In this document: piece after piece, positions 6,461 through 14,770 of the stretch
Numbering within the stretch: the stretch's first letter is position 1
How the letters are laid out: each line of letters opens with the position of its first letter
Assembly: GCA_013152945.1 (NCBI GenBank)
Contig: JAADFL010000173.1
Location: forward strand, 1-14,883
Direction of reading: 5' to 3'
DNA: 14,883 nt
From: Deltaproteobacteria bacterium
Lineage (GTDB): Bacteria > Myxococcota_A > JAADFL01
Program-made: the position numbers and the translations under genes
The notes under the pieces: generated by a model
Databases searched by the model: none
The model's input: the letters and a program-made list of their open reading frames with translations, nothing else
What the model was told of the DNA's origin: nothing

Positions 6461-9400
6461 ATGCAGAAACCAATCCTACCTGATCAAGACCAGCGGGACC
6501 GGGCATTACGCGACCTGGACAAGTGTTTCATGGTCGAGGCTGCTGCAGGAACCGGAAAGACCACTTTGATGTCCGGCAGGATGGTGAACCTCCTGGATGC
6601 GGACAAGTGCCGGCCTGAGACCCTGGCGGCCGTCACTTTTACAAGGAAGGCGGCGGCGGAATTGAAGCTGCGCTTTTTTTCAATGGTGGAAGAACGTTTG
6701 GCCGGCAAGAATGCATCCAAATACTTGAGACAGTATGCCGGCAGGATCAACTCGGTATTCATAGGCACGATCCATTCTTTTTGCGCCGGGCTGCTTCGCG
6801 AGAGACCTGTTGAGGCTGGCATAGATCCATCTTTCAGGGAAATCGAACCTGACGAAGATGTCGAGCTTAGGAAAGGCGTGTTCAGGCATAGGGTGGCGGA
6901 ACTGGTGCTCGACAAGGATTTGATTGTGGACAGGCTTTTACGTTTGGCTGTCGAGCCGCTGGGGCTGGAAAGCGCATTCATCGATTTCACCAATTATCCG
7001 GATGTTGAAGAGTGGCCGGGCCGCATTGAAGACAAAGCCGTGGACACAAAAATCCTGTCATCTGCGATCCAGGGCTTCATCGACAGGGTAGAGACAATAA
7101 AGGCCCTGCTTCCAAGGGAACAGGATGCGGATGAATTCGGCAAGACATTATGGTTCATGTTGCGGAGGTGGAGGCAGATTCGGCAGCGAAACAGGCAAGA
7201 AGACCTGGTGACACTGGCCGGGTTTGCACAGGTTCTTTCCGGGCGAAAGAAGGTAATTCAGAAAAAATGGGCCGATCCTTCAAATTCGGAAAGCAGGCAA
7301 TTCGTAAATGAAGAATATGAATCGTTCGAGAAGTTCCAGGAAGATGTGATTCTGCCGTGGTTGGCGGAATTGCGAGCCGTCCGTTACGGTCCGATAATGG
7401 ATTTATTCAAGGACATCAAGGAGCATTACGAACAAGAGAAATCAATGCTCGGTGTGCTGAACTACCAGGACCTGTTGATGAAGGCCGGGTTGCTGCTCAA
7501 GGAACGGCCTGAAGTCAGGATATACTTCCAAAAACGATTCACCCATGTCCTTGTGGATGAATTTCAGGATACGGATCCGCTCCAAGCCGGAATGTTGATG
7601 CTTCTTACGTCGCAAGACCCGAATCAAAAAGATTTTTTTTCGTGCGTTCCAAGGCCGGGATCTTTGTTTTTGGTCGGAGATCCGAAACAGTCCATATATC
7701 GGTTCAGACGCGCTGATATCGTAACCTATAACTCTGTACAAAGGGCGTTGGTCGATGCCGGCGGCGAAGTGTTGTACCTGTCGTGTAACTTCAGAAGCGC
7801 CTCGAATATCATAAGTTGGGTGAACCGGGTTTTCGATAAAGTCTTTCCAGGGGAGCCACAGGATTACTCTCCCAGGAATGTTCCCCTTTCAGTGCCGCCC
7901 GGCAAGGAACCAGGCAAACGAATATTCGATCCCGGAGTATATGCATTGGAGATCCCATATATTCCACGATCCCATGGATACGAGGAAAAGAAGAGGGAGA
8001 TGGAAGCGGATGCAATAGCATCCATAATAAGGGACAAGCTCGATTCAGTTCCAGGTGCATCCCCTGATGACTTCATGATCATAACCTTCAAAAAGAAAAG
8101 CCTGGATAAGTATGCACAAAGTTTGGAGCGGTTGCAAGTTCCGTACAAGGTCTTCGGCGGCAGGGGGATGTTCGAACTCGAAGAATTGAAGATGCTCAAG
8201 CTCCTTACCAGGGTTGCCCTGAATCCGGACGATGGATTTGCCCTGGCCCTGTTGTTACGGAGCAATCTTTTCGGATTCAGCGACCTTGATCTTTATGAAA
8301 TCAAGAAATCAGGATCTGTTTTCGACTACAGGGTCTCTCCTGCACCGGGTTTGAAATCCGAGCTGTCAAACAGACTTGTTTTTGTCTTTGACATGCTGAA
8401 AAAATTTTCCGGATGGCTGGAACACTTGTCTCCTGCAGTTGCCCTCGAGAACATGGTGCGTGAATTGGGCATGCTCGGTTATTGCTCCCTGAAAAAGGGT
8501 TCGGCTGATATGTGTATCGGCGGCATACTGCGTGCACTCGAGATTGTTCGTGATGCAGATAGGCACAATCTTGCGGGCGGAGGTGCCCTTGAAATTGTGG
8601 AGCACCTGTTTGAAGGTGATCAGGACTGCGATTCAATCACTTCACCTGAAGAACCGCGGGTGTCGATCATGAATCTCCACAAAGCAAAGGGATTGCAGGC
8701 AGAGGTGGTGTTTCTCGCAGGCCTTGACCTTGATAGAAAGGTTGATCCCGCCTTGCACGTGGACCGCTCAAGTGAAAGGATTCGCGGGTACATGCGAATT
8801 GAAGATGGAAGGACCGTGCTTTCGCATCCGGACCCGGATTTATGGAATAGGTTGCAGTATGAGGAACAATTGTTCCTTGAGGCGGAAAAAGACAGGCTTT
8901 TATATGTGGCCGGCACCAGGGCCAGACGGGCTTTGATTATTTCCAGGGCCAGGCTGAAGGCACCCGGAAGCTACAAGAAAACCTTTTGGAAATGCCTGGT
9001 TGAGGATTTGGCTGACCAGCCGGTAATCAAAAAAGTCCAGGCCCTTGGCCCGGGCAATGAGGAAGATACGAGGGAAGAGTTTGACAGTAAAAGTATAATC
9101 GAGGCAATGGGCCGTGTCCCGGATAAAAAGCAGGGATTAAAGAGGAAAACATACAGTGTGTTCGGGGCCAAGGAACTCGCGCTTTGGTCGGGGAATCTTG
9201 CGGCCGGACCGGATGGGCCGGGCACAAGAGGCCTTGACGAGGATGAACATGGTGTTGCATGGGGATCGGTAATCCACAGGATTTTGGAAGAAACGGTCAA
9301 AAATGCCGCCATGTCTCTTGACGATGCTGCATCGATTGCTTTGAAGGAGGAAGGCCTTGATCCGGGCCTTAAACGAGATGCGGTCTTGGTGGTGAAAAGG

Positions 9401-9754
9401 GTCCGGGACTCTGGTTTGTGGGATCGATTGAAAAAGAGCAGGACCAGGATGGCCGAGGTGCCTTTGTACATCAAGGGTTCGATAATCGGAAGAAGTGATG
9501 TTGACCTGGTACGTGGAGTGATCGACCTCGTGTTCGAAGAGGAAGACGGGTGGGTGGTCGTAGACTACAAGACCGATAAGGTCAGGAATGAGCGACACTT
9601 GGAAGAACTCAAGGATTATTATGGTCCACAACTGAAACTATATGCCAAGGCTCTTCAACAAGGCTTCGGGTTGAATGTAAAGGAATCGTTCCTGTTGTTT
9701 ACGTCCGTGTCAAGGGGTGGGGAAAACCTGGTAGTGAATTTGGGTTTGCCGTAA
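6461..9754 (+). CDS. addA: AddA-like UvrD-family helicase-nuclease
   Basis: AddA is the ATP-driven 3'-5' helicase and nuclease of AddAB. The 1097-residue protein has all superfamily 1 motifs in order: Walker A AAGTGKTT (K33); motif Ia FTRKAAAEL; IGTIHSFC; Walker B DEFQDT (D366, E367); motif III GDPKQSIYRF (Q410); motif IV CNFRS (R445); motif V MNLHKAKGL (from 737); and motif VI LLYVAGTRARRAL (R820). A RecB-type nuclease domain closes it, with H939 in GSVIH, D1022 in GVIDLV, D1035 and K1037 in DYK, and QxxxY at Q1057/Y1061. It therefore looks fully active. The start has AGGGAG at 6447-6452. It lies 25 bases after addB, as expected for co-expressed subunits. A RecB identity is less likely because the partner is AddB-like and no recC or recD is seen. 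Confidence 0.9.
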   Translation: MQKPILPDQDQRDRALRDLDKCFMVEAAAGTGKTTLMSGRMVNLLDADKCRPETLAAVTFTRKAAAELKLRFFSMVEERLAGKNASKYLRQYAGRINSVFIGTIHSFCAGLLRERPVEAGIDPSFREIEPDEDVELRKGVFRHRVAELVLDKDLIVDRLLRLAVEPLGLESAFIDFTNYPDVEEWPGRIEDKAVDTKILSSAIQGFIDRVETIKALLPREQDADEFGKTLWFMLRRWRQIRQRNRQEDLVTLAGFAQVLSGRKKVIQKKWADPSNSESRQFVNEEYESFEKFQEDVILPWLAELRAVRYGPIMDLFKDIKEHYEQEKSMLGVLNYQDLLMKAGLLLKERPEVRIYFQKRFTHVLVDEFQDTDPLQAGMLMLLTSQDPNQKDFFSCVPRPGSLFLVGDPKQSIYRFRRADIVTYNSVQRALVDAGGEVLYLSCNFRSASNIISWVNRVFDKVFPGEPQDYSPRNVPLSVPPGKEPGKRIFDPGVYALEIPYIPRSHGYEEKKREMEADAIASIIRDKLDSVPGASPDDFMIITFKKKSLDKYAQSLERLQVPYKVFGGRGMFELEELKMLKLLTRVALNPDDGFALALLLRSNLFGFSDLDLYEIKKSGSVFDYRVSPAPGLKSELSNRLVFVFDMLKKFSGWLEHLSPAVALENMVRELGMLGYCSLKKGSADMCIGGILRALEIVRDADRHNLAGGGALEIVEHLFEGDQDCDSITSPEEPRVSIMNLHKAKGLQAEVVFLAGLDLDRKVDPALHVDRSSERIRGYMRIEDGRTVLSHPDPDLWNRLQYEEQLFLEAEKDRLLYVAGTRARRALIISRARLKAPGSYKKTFWKCLVEDLADQPVIKKVQALGPGNEEDTREEFDSKSIIEAMGRVPDKKQGLKRKTYSVFGAKELALWSGNLAAGPDGPGTRGLDEDEHGVAWGSVIHRILEETVKNAAMSLDDAASIALKEEGLDPGLKRDAVLVVKRVRDSGLWDRLKKSRTRMAEVPLYIKGSIIGRSDVDLVRGVIDLVFEEEDGWVVVDYKTDKVRNERHLEELKDYYGPQLKLYAKALQQGFGLNVKESFLLFTSVSRGGENLVVNLGLP

Positions 9755-9776
9755 AGTCCGGCCTGCAGCCGTCTTT
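9753..9776 (+). terminator. possible weak stem-loop at the addA stop
   Basis: A hairpin can form with CGGC (9759-9762) and GCCG (9768-9771) around a five-base loop, flanked by AAAG (9753-9756) and CTTT (9773-9776). It starts inside the addA stop codon. Only three T residues follow the stem, so termination would be weak at best. It may partly insulate polA from addA, or be chance. Confidence 0.22.
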
Positions 9777-9871
9777 GAACGAGCCCTTGCCCGGCGCAGC
9801 AGTATTCTGTTACCTTGCGATGCAGGAGCTTGATAGAACGGAAAAATGCCTTGCATGGGAAAGGGTCTGAA

Positions 9872-12637
9872 ATGGGCAAGGAAACCGGACTTGATAATGA
9901 GAAACTCGTCCTGGTGGATGCAACCCACACTATTTATCGTACCTATCATGCAATCAGGGGTCTGCGAAGTTCTTCCGGCGCGCCTACTAATGCGATTTTC
10001 GGCTTTACCAGGATATTGATCAAGTTGATCAAGGAGCATGCTCCTTGCCACATAGGGCTGGTCTTTGATGCAAAGGGCCCCACATTCAGGCACAAAGAAT
10101 ATGCTGATTACAAGGCGCAGAGAAAGCCGCCCGACACCGAGATGGTCGAGCAGATTGAGCCCATCAAGGACATGGTCAGGGCCTTTGGCCTCCCAGTGCT
10201 GGAAAGATCGGGGTTCGAGGCGGATGACATTATTGGAACCCTGGCGGAAATAGGCAGGAAGAGGGGTATGGAAGTCCTGATCGTTGGTAGTGACAAGGAC
10301 TTGATGCAGCTCGTGGGCGACCGGGTCAAGCAGTTCGATCCTGTAGAAGAAAAATTGTACGGGCCAAAGGAGGTTGAGGAAAAGTGGGGGGTGCCCCCGG
10401 GTAGGATTTCCGACCTCCTTGGTCTGGCCGGAGATTCTTCAGACAATATTCCGGGCGTGCCCGGTATCGGGCCCAAGACCGCGGCGGACCTGATAAAGCG
10501 GCTCGGCACCATCGAAGACGTTATTGTCGGTGCAGGCTCGATAAAGCCGCATAAAAAGGTGTACGACAAGATAAAGCAGAATTCGGAAAAGGCAAGGTTG
10601 TCCAAGCGTCTTGCTGTTATCAGGAGAGACGTGCCGATGGAGGGCTTCGGCCTGGATGATCTTTTTTACAAGGAGTTCGATCCGAGACAAGTTCGAGCCG
10701 AGTTGGAAAAATGGGATCTCAAGACACTTGCAACAGAGTTGGCGCCAAGGACCGGCCTGAATAGGGCTGGTTACAGGCTTGCCGGGAGGCTTGAAGATGT
10801 AAAGGAGTTCCTGGAAAAGTGTGCCGGCGCGGGATTGGTTTCATTTGATTTCGAGACTACTTCCAAGACCCCGACAAAGGCCGAGGTAGTTGGAATAGCC
10901 TTGGCAAGATGGCTTGGCAAGGAGCATGAACCGGATTCCTTGGTCGAGGCTCTTTACGTACCGGTTGGGCACAGGTCTCTTGGTGCGACAAATCTCGATA
11001 CGGCACAAGTGTTCGAGATACTGAAACCGGTGATAGAAAGCCCTGAAATTGTTAAGATTGGACAAAACCTGAAGTACGAAGAGGTGATTCTGCTCGGGGG
11101 GATACCTGCGGATAAAACGCGGGCAGGGAAAAGATTGGAAATCGATCTATGCGATCCCATAGAAGACACGATGTTGATGAGCTACCTCCTGAATCCCGGT
11201 AAACCAAGGCATTCTCTCGATGCCATAGCCAGGGACAGGTTGTCACATGACACAATCAAGTATTCCGATGTCGCTGGCAAGGGTACCAAGCAGATATCCT
11301 TTGCCGAGGTCGATCTGGGCAAGGCTGTGGAATATGCCTGTGAGGATGCGCATGTTGCCCTTGCTGCAAGGGAAGAACTGGCACCATTGTTGAAAGAGTC
11401 GGGGTTGTTCGATTTATACAAAAACCTTGAAATACCGCTTGTCCACGTCCTTGCATCGATGGAACGAACAGGAGTGCTCGTGGACAGGAATGTGCTTGAT
11501 TCCCTTTCAAAGGAATTGGCGCAAAAAGCAAGAATCTTATTGGAGACGTGCAGGCAGGCTGCAGGAGATCCCGGTTTCAACCCGAATTCGCCAAAGCAAC
11601 TGGGTCACATTTTGTTCGACAAGCTGAAGTTCCCTGTAATCAAACGGACGAAGACGGGGCCGTCCACGGCCCAGCCGGTCCTGGAAGAGCTGGCCGGCAA
11701 AATCGGTGATCACCCTTTGCTTTCAGGCGTTCTTGGCTACAGGCAGATTACCAAGCTCAAGAACACGTACGTGGACGCGCTTGTCGGCCTGATGGATGAG
11801 AACGGCAGGATACATACGAGCTATAATCAACACGTGACATCCACGGGCAGGCTTTCTTCCTCGGACCCAAATTTGCAGAATATCCCTGTGCGGGGAGAAG
11901 AGGGGAAAAAGATAAGGGCCGCATTTGTAGCTCCAAAAGGCAAGGTCCTGTTGTCTGCGGATTACTCACAGGTCGAATTGCGTATCTTGGCTCACCTGTC
12001 GGAAGATCCTACGTTGAGACAGGCCTTTGAGAACGGCGAGGACATACATTCAAGGACAGCCGCAGAGGTTTTCGGAGTAAAACAGGAGGAAATAACACCC
12101 GAGCAGCGCCGGCAGGCAAAGACAGTCAATTTCGGCGTGGTCTACGGGCAATCAGCCTTTGGACTGGCCAAGGAACTCGGCATATCAAGGGAACAAGCCA
12201 AGCATTTTATCGATACCTATTTTGCCAGGTACCCGGGAGTCAGGAATTTCTGGGAGAAGACCCTTGCAAAGGCCGGGAAAGAGGGCTTTGTCACGACTAT
12301 CATGGGCAGGAAACGTTATTTACCCGAGCTGAAAAGTAAAAACGGTGCAGAAAGATCTGCTGCAGAAAGGGCTGCCATCAATACACCGATTCAAGGTTCG
12401 GCTGCAGACCTGATAAAAGCAGGTATGATCAACTTGTGGCAAAGGCAAAAAGAAGGAGATCTTCAGGGCATATCAATGATACTGCAAGTCCACGATGAGT
12501 TGGTATTCGAAGTTCCTGAAAACCTATTGGAACATGCATCCTCTGTGATAAAGTCGGAAATGGAGAACGTGCTCGATCTCCTGGTTCCCCTGGTGGTCGA
12601 TATCGGCTATGGGAGGAACTGGGCAGAGGCACATTGA
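9872..12637 (+). CDS. polA: DNA polymerase I
   Basis: PolA fills gaps, removes RNA primers and performs repair synthesis. The start at 9872 is preferred over an in-frame ATG at 9815 because it has GGGAAAGGG six bases upstream and MGKETGLDNEKLVLVDATH fits the family N-terminus; the product is 921 residues (E. coli: 928). The 5' nuclease (about 10-300) has D16, EADD at 116-119, GSDKD at 139-143 and GDSSDNIPGVPGIGPKTA from 187. The 3'-5' exonuclease (about 310-500) has Exo I D326/E328 and Exo III Y488/D492, but Exo II reads NLKYE (N399, E403), where E. coli has Asp424. The polymerase domain has motif A D697 in DYSQVELR, motif B R746, K750, F754, Y758, and motif C D875/E876 in QVHDELVFE. It follows addA by 117 bases. 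The call is very secure; proofreading strength is uncertain. Confidence 0.97.
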   Translation: MGKETGLDNEKLVLVDATHTIYRTYHAIRGLRSSSGAPTNAIFGFTRILIKLIKEHAPCHIGLVFDAKGPTFRHKEYADYKAQRKPPDTEMVEQIEPIKDMVRAFGLPVLERSGFEADDIIGTLAEIGRKRGMEVLIVGSDKDLMQLVGDRVKQFDPVEEKLYGPKEVEEKWGVPPGRISDLLGLAGDSSDNIPGVPGIGPKTAADLIKRLGTIEDVIVGAGSIKPHKKVYDKIKQNSEKARLSKRLAVIRRDVPMEGFGLDDLFYKEFDPRQVRAELEKWDLKTLATELAPRTGLNRAGYRLAGRLEDVKEFLEKCAGAGLVSFDFETTSKTPTKAEVVGIALARWLGKEHEPDSLVEALYVPVGHRSLGATNLDTAQVFEILKPVIESPEIVKIGQNLKYEEVILLGGIPADKTRAGKRLEIDLCDPIEDTMLMSYLLNPGKPRHSLDAIARDRLSHDTIKYSDVAGKGTKQISFAEVDLGKAVEYACEDAHVALAAREELAPLLKESGLFDLYKNLEIPLVHVLASMERTGVLVDRNVLDSLSKELAQKARILLETCRQAAGDPGFNPNSPKQLGHILFDKLKFPVIKRTKTGPSTAQPVLEELAGKIGDHPLLSGVLGYRQITKLKNTYVDALVGLMDENGRIHTSYNQHVTSTGRLSSSDPNLQNIPVRGEEGKKIRAAFVAPKGKVLLSADYSQVELRILAHLSEDPTLRQAFENGEDIHSRTAAEVFGVKQEEITPEQRRQAKTVNFGVVYGQSAFGLAKELGISREQAKHFIDTYFARYPGVRNFWEKTLAKAGKEGFVTTIMGRKRYLPELKSKNGAERSAAERAAINTPIQGSAADLIKAGMINLWQRQKEGDLQGISMILQVHDELVFEVPENLLEHASSVIKSEMENVLDLLVPLVVDIGYGRNWAEAH

Positions 12638-12642
12638 TCATT

Positions 12643-12711
12643 AGGAAGTCGATTGTTGGTGATTAATCTTCCTCCTGCCGGGATACCGGACAGGGCAACA
12701 CTACGGCAGGA
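12643..12711 (+). promoter_or_regulatory. paired hairpins in the leader of the sensor kinase
   Basis: The 86 bases between polA and the kinase can form two abutting stems. The first is AGGAAG plus ATT (12643-12648 and 12652-12654) with AATCTTCCT (12665-12673), carrying a three-base bulge. The second is TCCTGCCG (12673-12680) with CGGCAGGA (12704-12711), a perfect eight-base stem. The second ends one base before the ribosome-binding site AGGGAGGG (12713-12720). Neither has a T-run. They could affect translation initiation or mark a processing site between polA and the kinase. No function is demonstrated. Confidence 0.3.
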
Positions 12712-12723
12712 CAGGGAGGGGGC

Positions 12724-14511
12724 ATGGAAGAAGACAAGGGAAGCGTAAATTCCAAGGACTGTTCTTCGAGGCTCAAGCAGGCGGAAGCTAGACTTGAGGC
12801 CATGCAGGCAATCGGCATGGCATTGGCATCCACCTTGGAACTCGACAAGGTCATGGAGATCGTCATGGACCAGGTCACAAAGCTCCTGTATGCAGACAGG
12901 AGCAGCCTGTACCTGGTGGACGAGGACAGGGGAGAACTCTGGTCCATGGTAGCCCAGGGCGGTAACATGGAGGAAATCCGGTTACCCCTGGACAAAGGAG
13001 TGGCCGGATGGGTGGCTGCCAATGGAAAAACCGTCAACCTGGTGGACGCGTACAAGGACCAGCGCTTTGATCCCGAGATCGACAGCCGGACCGGGTACAA
13101 GACTATTTCAATGCTTTGCATGCCTGTAAGGAATCCTGAATCAAGGATAATCGGCGTGGTCCAGGTGCTGAACAAGAAGGGAGGAAGATTTACAGTAGGT
13201 GACGAAAAGCTACTCCAGGCACTGGCATCCCAGGCGGCGGTTTCAATCGAGAATTCCAGGCTGTATCTCCAGGTCGTCAACAGGAACATGGAGCTGGACG
13301 AGGCCAGGATGCAGCTTGAAAAGAGAGTAAAAGAGCTGAACCTCCTGTACGAACTGGAGAAAAAGGTGTCCACGGCCGGGGACCTGTCCTCATTACTGGA
13401 TCAGGTGCTGGCAAAGGCAATGGAGGTAGTGGGAGCCGAGGCAGGTTCCATTCTGCTGAAAGAGGGAGACAAGGGCGAGCTGTATTTCAAGACCGCCCTT
13501 GGAGAGAAGAAAGATGCAATAAAGCGAATCAAGCTGCCCATGGAGAAGGGCGTGGCCGGCTTTGTGGCACGGACCGGCCAGGCCAGGATAGCAAACGACT
13601 TGCATAACGATCCCTTGTTTGCGTCCGACATTGCGGAAAAGATATCCTATGAAACAAGGAATATTATTTGCGTACCCCTTGGTGAGAGGGAACAACCGCT
13701 TGGCGCCCTGGAACTGTTGAACAAAGATGACAGAGGAAGTGGAACGAATTTCGACGAAGATGACATGCGGTTGCTGACCCTTGTCGCAGGTCAGACCGCA
13801 AGGGCCATTGTAATCGAGAGAGAGGCGGAAGAGGCAAGGAGAGCAGACAGGCTGTCCACCATAGGCAGGATGCTTGCCGGCGTCATGCACGATTTCAAGA
13901 CTCCCATGACCATAATCTCGGGTTATGCACAGATGTTGGCCCAGGTGGGGGATGATGCCACGCGTGACGAATATGCCTCCACCATTGTCAGACAAGTTGA
14001 TGTGATCAACAAGATGATACAAGAGATGCTGTCCTATGCCAGGGGAGAGAGCGAGGTCCTGCTGCACAGGGTTCATCTTGACAGGTTTTTCGATGAGATG
14101 CAGAGGATGCTCATGCCACAGTTCCAGGAAAAGGGAATCGATCTGGAAGTGGATCTCAAATACTCGGGAAGTGCCAGGCTTGACGAGGACAAGCTTCGAA
14201 GACTGGTGCAGAATATAGCCAGGAACGCATATGATGCGCTCGAAAAGGGCGGGATATTCAGGATCGAGGTCGACCTGGATGAAAGTTCGAACCAGGTATT
14301 GCTGTACTTTGAAGACAATGGACCTGGAATAGCGCCTGAAATTCGTGACAAGGTGTTCGAATCGTTTGCCACTCACGGTAAAAAGGGTGGTACTGGTCTT
14401 GGCCTGGCCATAGCAAAGAAGTTCGTCTTGGATCACGGAGGGGAAATTTCTTTTACTACAAAGGAGAAGCAAGGCACTAGATTCCTCGTGAAATTGCCCA
14501 GGGGAGAGTGA
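12724..14511 (+). CDS. cytoplasmic double-GAF sensor histidine kinase
   Basis: This 595-residue protein should autophosphorylate on histidine in response to a ligand or redox cue sensed by its GAF domains. Order: GAF1 about 28-180, a helical linker about 185-222, GAF2 about 200-365, a HisKA dimerisation helix with the H-box GVMHDFKTPM (H389), and a HATPase with N-box N501 (NIARNAYDAL), G1 DNGPG at 531-535, F-box VFESFATHG and G2 GGTGLGL at 555-561. All kinase motifs are intact. No transmembrane segment or signal peptide is present. GAF1 ends with NK-x4-F-x3-DE (N150, K151, F156, D160, E161), the NKFDE signature; GAF2 has a near copy (N333, K334, F343, D347, then M). AGGGAGGG at 12713-12720 supports the start. 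No response regulator lies in the window, so it is an orphan here. Confidence 0.9.
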   Translation: MEEDKGSVNSKDCSSRLKQAEARLEAMQAIGMALASTLELDKVMEIVMDQVTKLLYADRSSLYLVDEDRGELWSMVAQGGNMEEIRLPLDKGVAGWVAANGKTVNLVDAYKDQRFDPEIDSRTGYKTISMLCMPVRNPESRIIGVVQVLNKKGGRFTVGDEKLLQALASQAAVSIENSRLYLQVVNRNMELDEARMQLEKRVKELNLLYELEKKVSTAGDLSSLLDQVLAKAMEVVGAEAGSILLKEGDKGELYFKTALGEKKDAIKRIKLPMEKGVAGFVARTGQARIANDLHNDPLFASDIAEKISYETRNIICVPLGEREQPLGALELLNKDDRGSGTNFDEDDMRLLTLVAGQTARAIVIEREAEEARRADRLSTIGRMLAGVMHDFKTPMTIISGYAQMLAQVGDDATRDEYASTIVRQVDVINKMIQEMLSYARGESEVLLHRVHLDRFFDEMQRMLMPQFQEKGIDLEVDLKYSGSARLDEDKLRRLVQNIARNAYDALEKGGIFRIEVDLDESSNQVLLYFEDNGPGIAPEIRDKVFESFATHGKKGGTGLGLAIAKKFVLDHGGEISFTTKEKQGTRFLVKLPRGE

Positions 14512-14560
14512 TACGCCCTGTGCCGGACTTTCCGGCTATCGGTAACTGCCTGCCTGTGAA

Positions 14561-14580
14561 GCCCTCTCCCGCCCTCTCCC
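14561..14580 (+). repeat. tandem GCCCTCTCCC repeat
   Basis: The 10-mer GCCCTCTCCC occurs twice without a gap (14561-14570 and 14571-14580). Its core CCCTCTCCCGC recurs exactly at 14737-14747, in the left arm of the hairpin at 14734-14764. It looks like a decayed relative of that element. Confidence 0.6.
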
Positions 14581-14633
14581 CACCCAGGTTGATTTTCAGG
14601 GTGCCTAAAATATGCTGTTATTTCATGAAGAAT

Positions 14634-14657
14634 ATGGGCGGTTCGCGAACCGCCCAT
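14634..14657. repeat. perfect 24-base palindrome
   Basis: ATGGGCGGTTCG at 14634-14645 is followed directly by its exact reverse complement CGAACCGCCCAT at 14646-14657. Extruded or as RNA it gives a stem of up to ten pairs with a CGCG loop. A run of seven T lies at 14682-14688, but 24 bases further on, so this is not a classical terminator. GC-rich palindromes of this type are often dispersed intergenic repeats in bacteria. Confidence 0.75.
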
Positions 14658-14733
14658 GCGAGATCAAATCCGAACAATTTGTTTTTTTATCTCCTGGACC
14701 AGGCCGGCTTTCCACCGCCCTCACCCCCTTTTG

Positions 14734-14770
14734 TCCCCCTCTCCCGCAAAGCGGGCGAGGGGGATCTTTT
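14734..14770 (+). terminator. candidate intrinsic terminator / REP-like hairpin
   Basis: TCCCCCTCTCCCGC (14734-14747) pairs with GCGGGCGAGGGGGA (14751-14764) across an AAA loop, with 13 of 14 positions matched (mismatch 14742/14756). TCTTTT follows at 14765-14770. Structure and short T-tract fit an intrinsic terminator for the kinase transcript. The arms, plus CCCTCACCCC just upstream (14718-14727), also resemble the CCCTCACCC...CCCTCTCCC...GGGAGAGGG repeats common between genes in many bacteria, so it may be a repeat that also terminates. Confidence 0.55.

Noticed and set aside
9815-9871. Upstream in-frame ATG extending PolA by 19 residues
   Set aside because: No ribosome-binding site precedes it, the extra residues do not match PolA proteins, and the ATG at 9872 has a strong GGGAAAGGG at good spacing.
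12663-13373. Open frame of 236 codons on the - strand over the kinase N-terminus
   Set aside because: The translation is extremely Ser-rich and low in information, as expected for the reverse of a Glu/Asp/Leu-rich GAF domain; it has no plausible ribosome-binding site.
13393-14472. Long open frame (359 codons) on the - strand opposite the histidine kinase
   Set aside because: It is fully antisense to a gene with every kinase motif in place, and its translation shows no recognisable domain. Long antisense frames are expected opposite genes with this codon use.
14665-14688. Terminator CAAAT/ATTTG followed by seven T
   Set aside because: The T-run is good, but the stem is only five pairs and four of them are A-T. 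The hairpin at 14734-14764 is a much better candidate.
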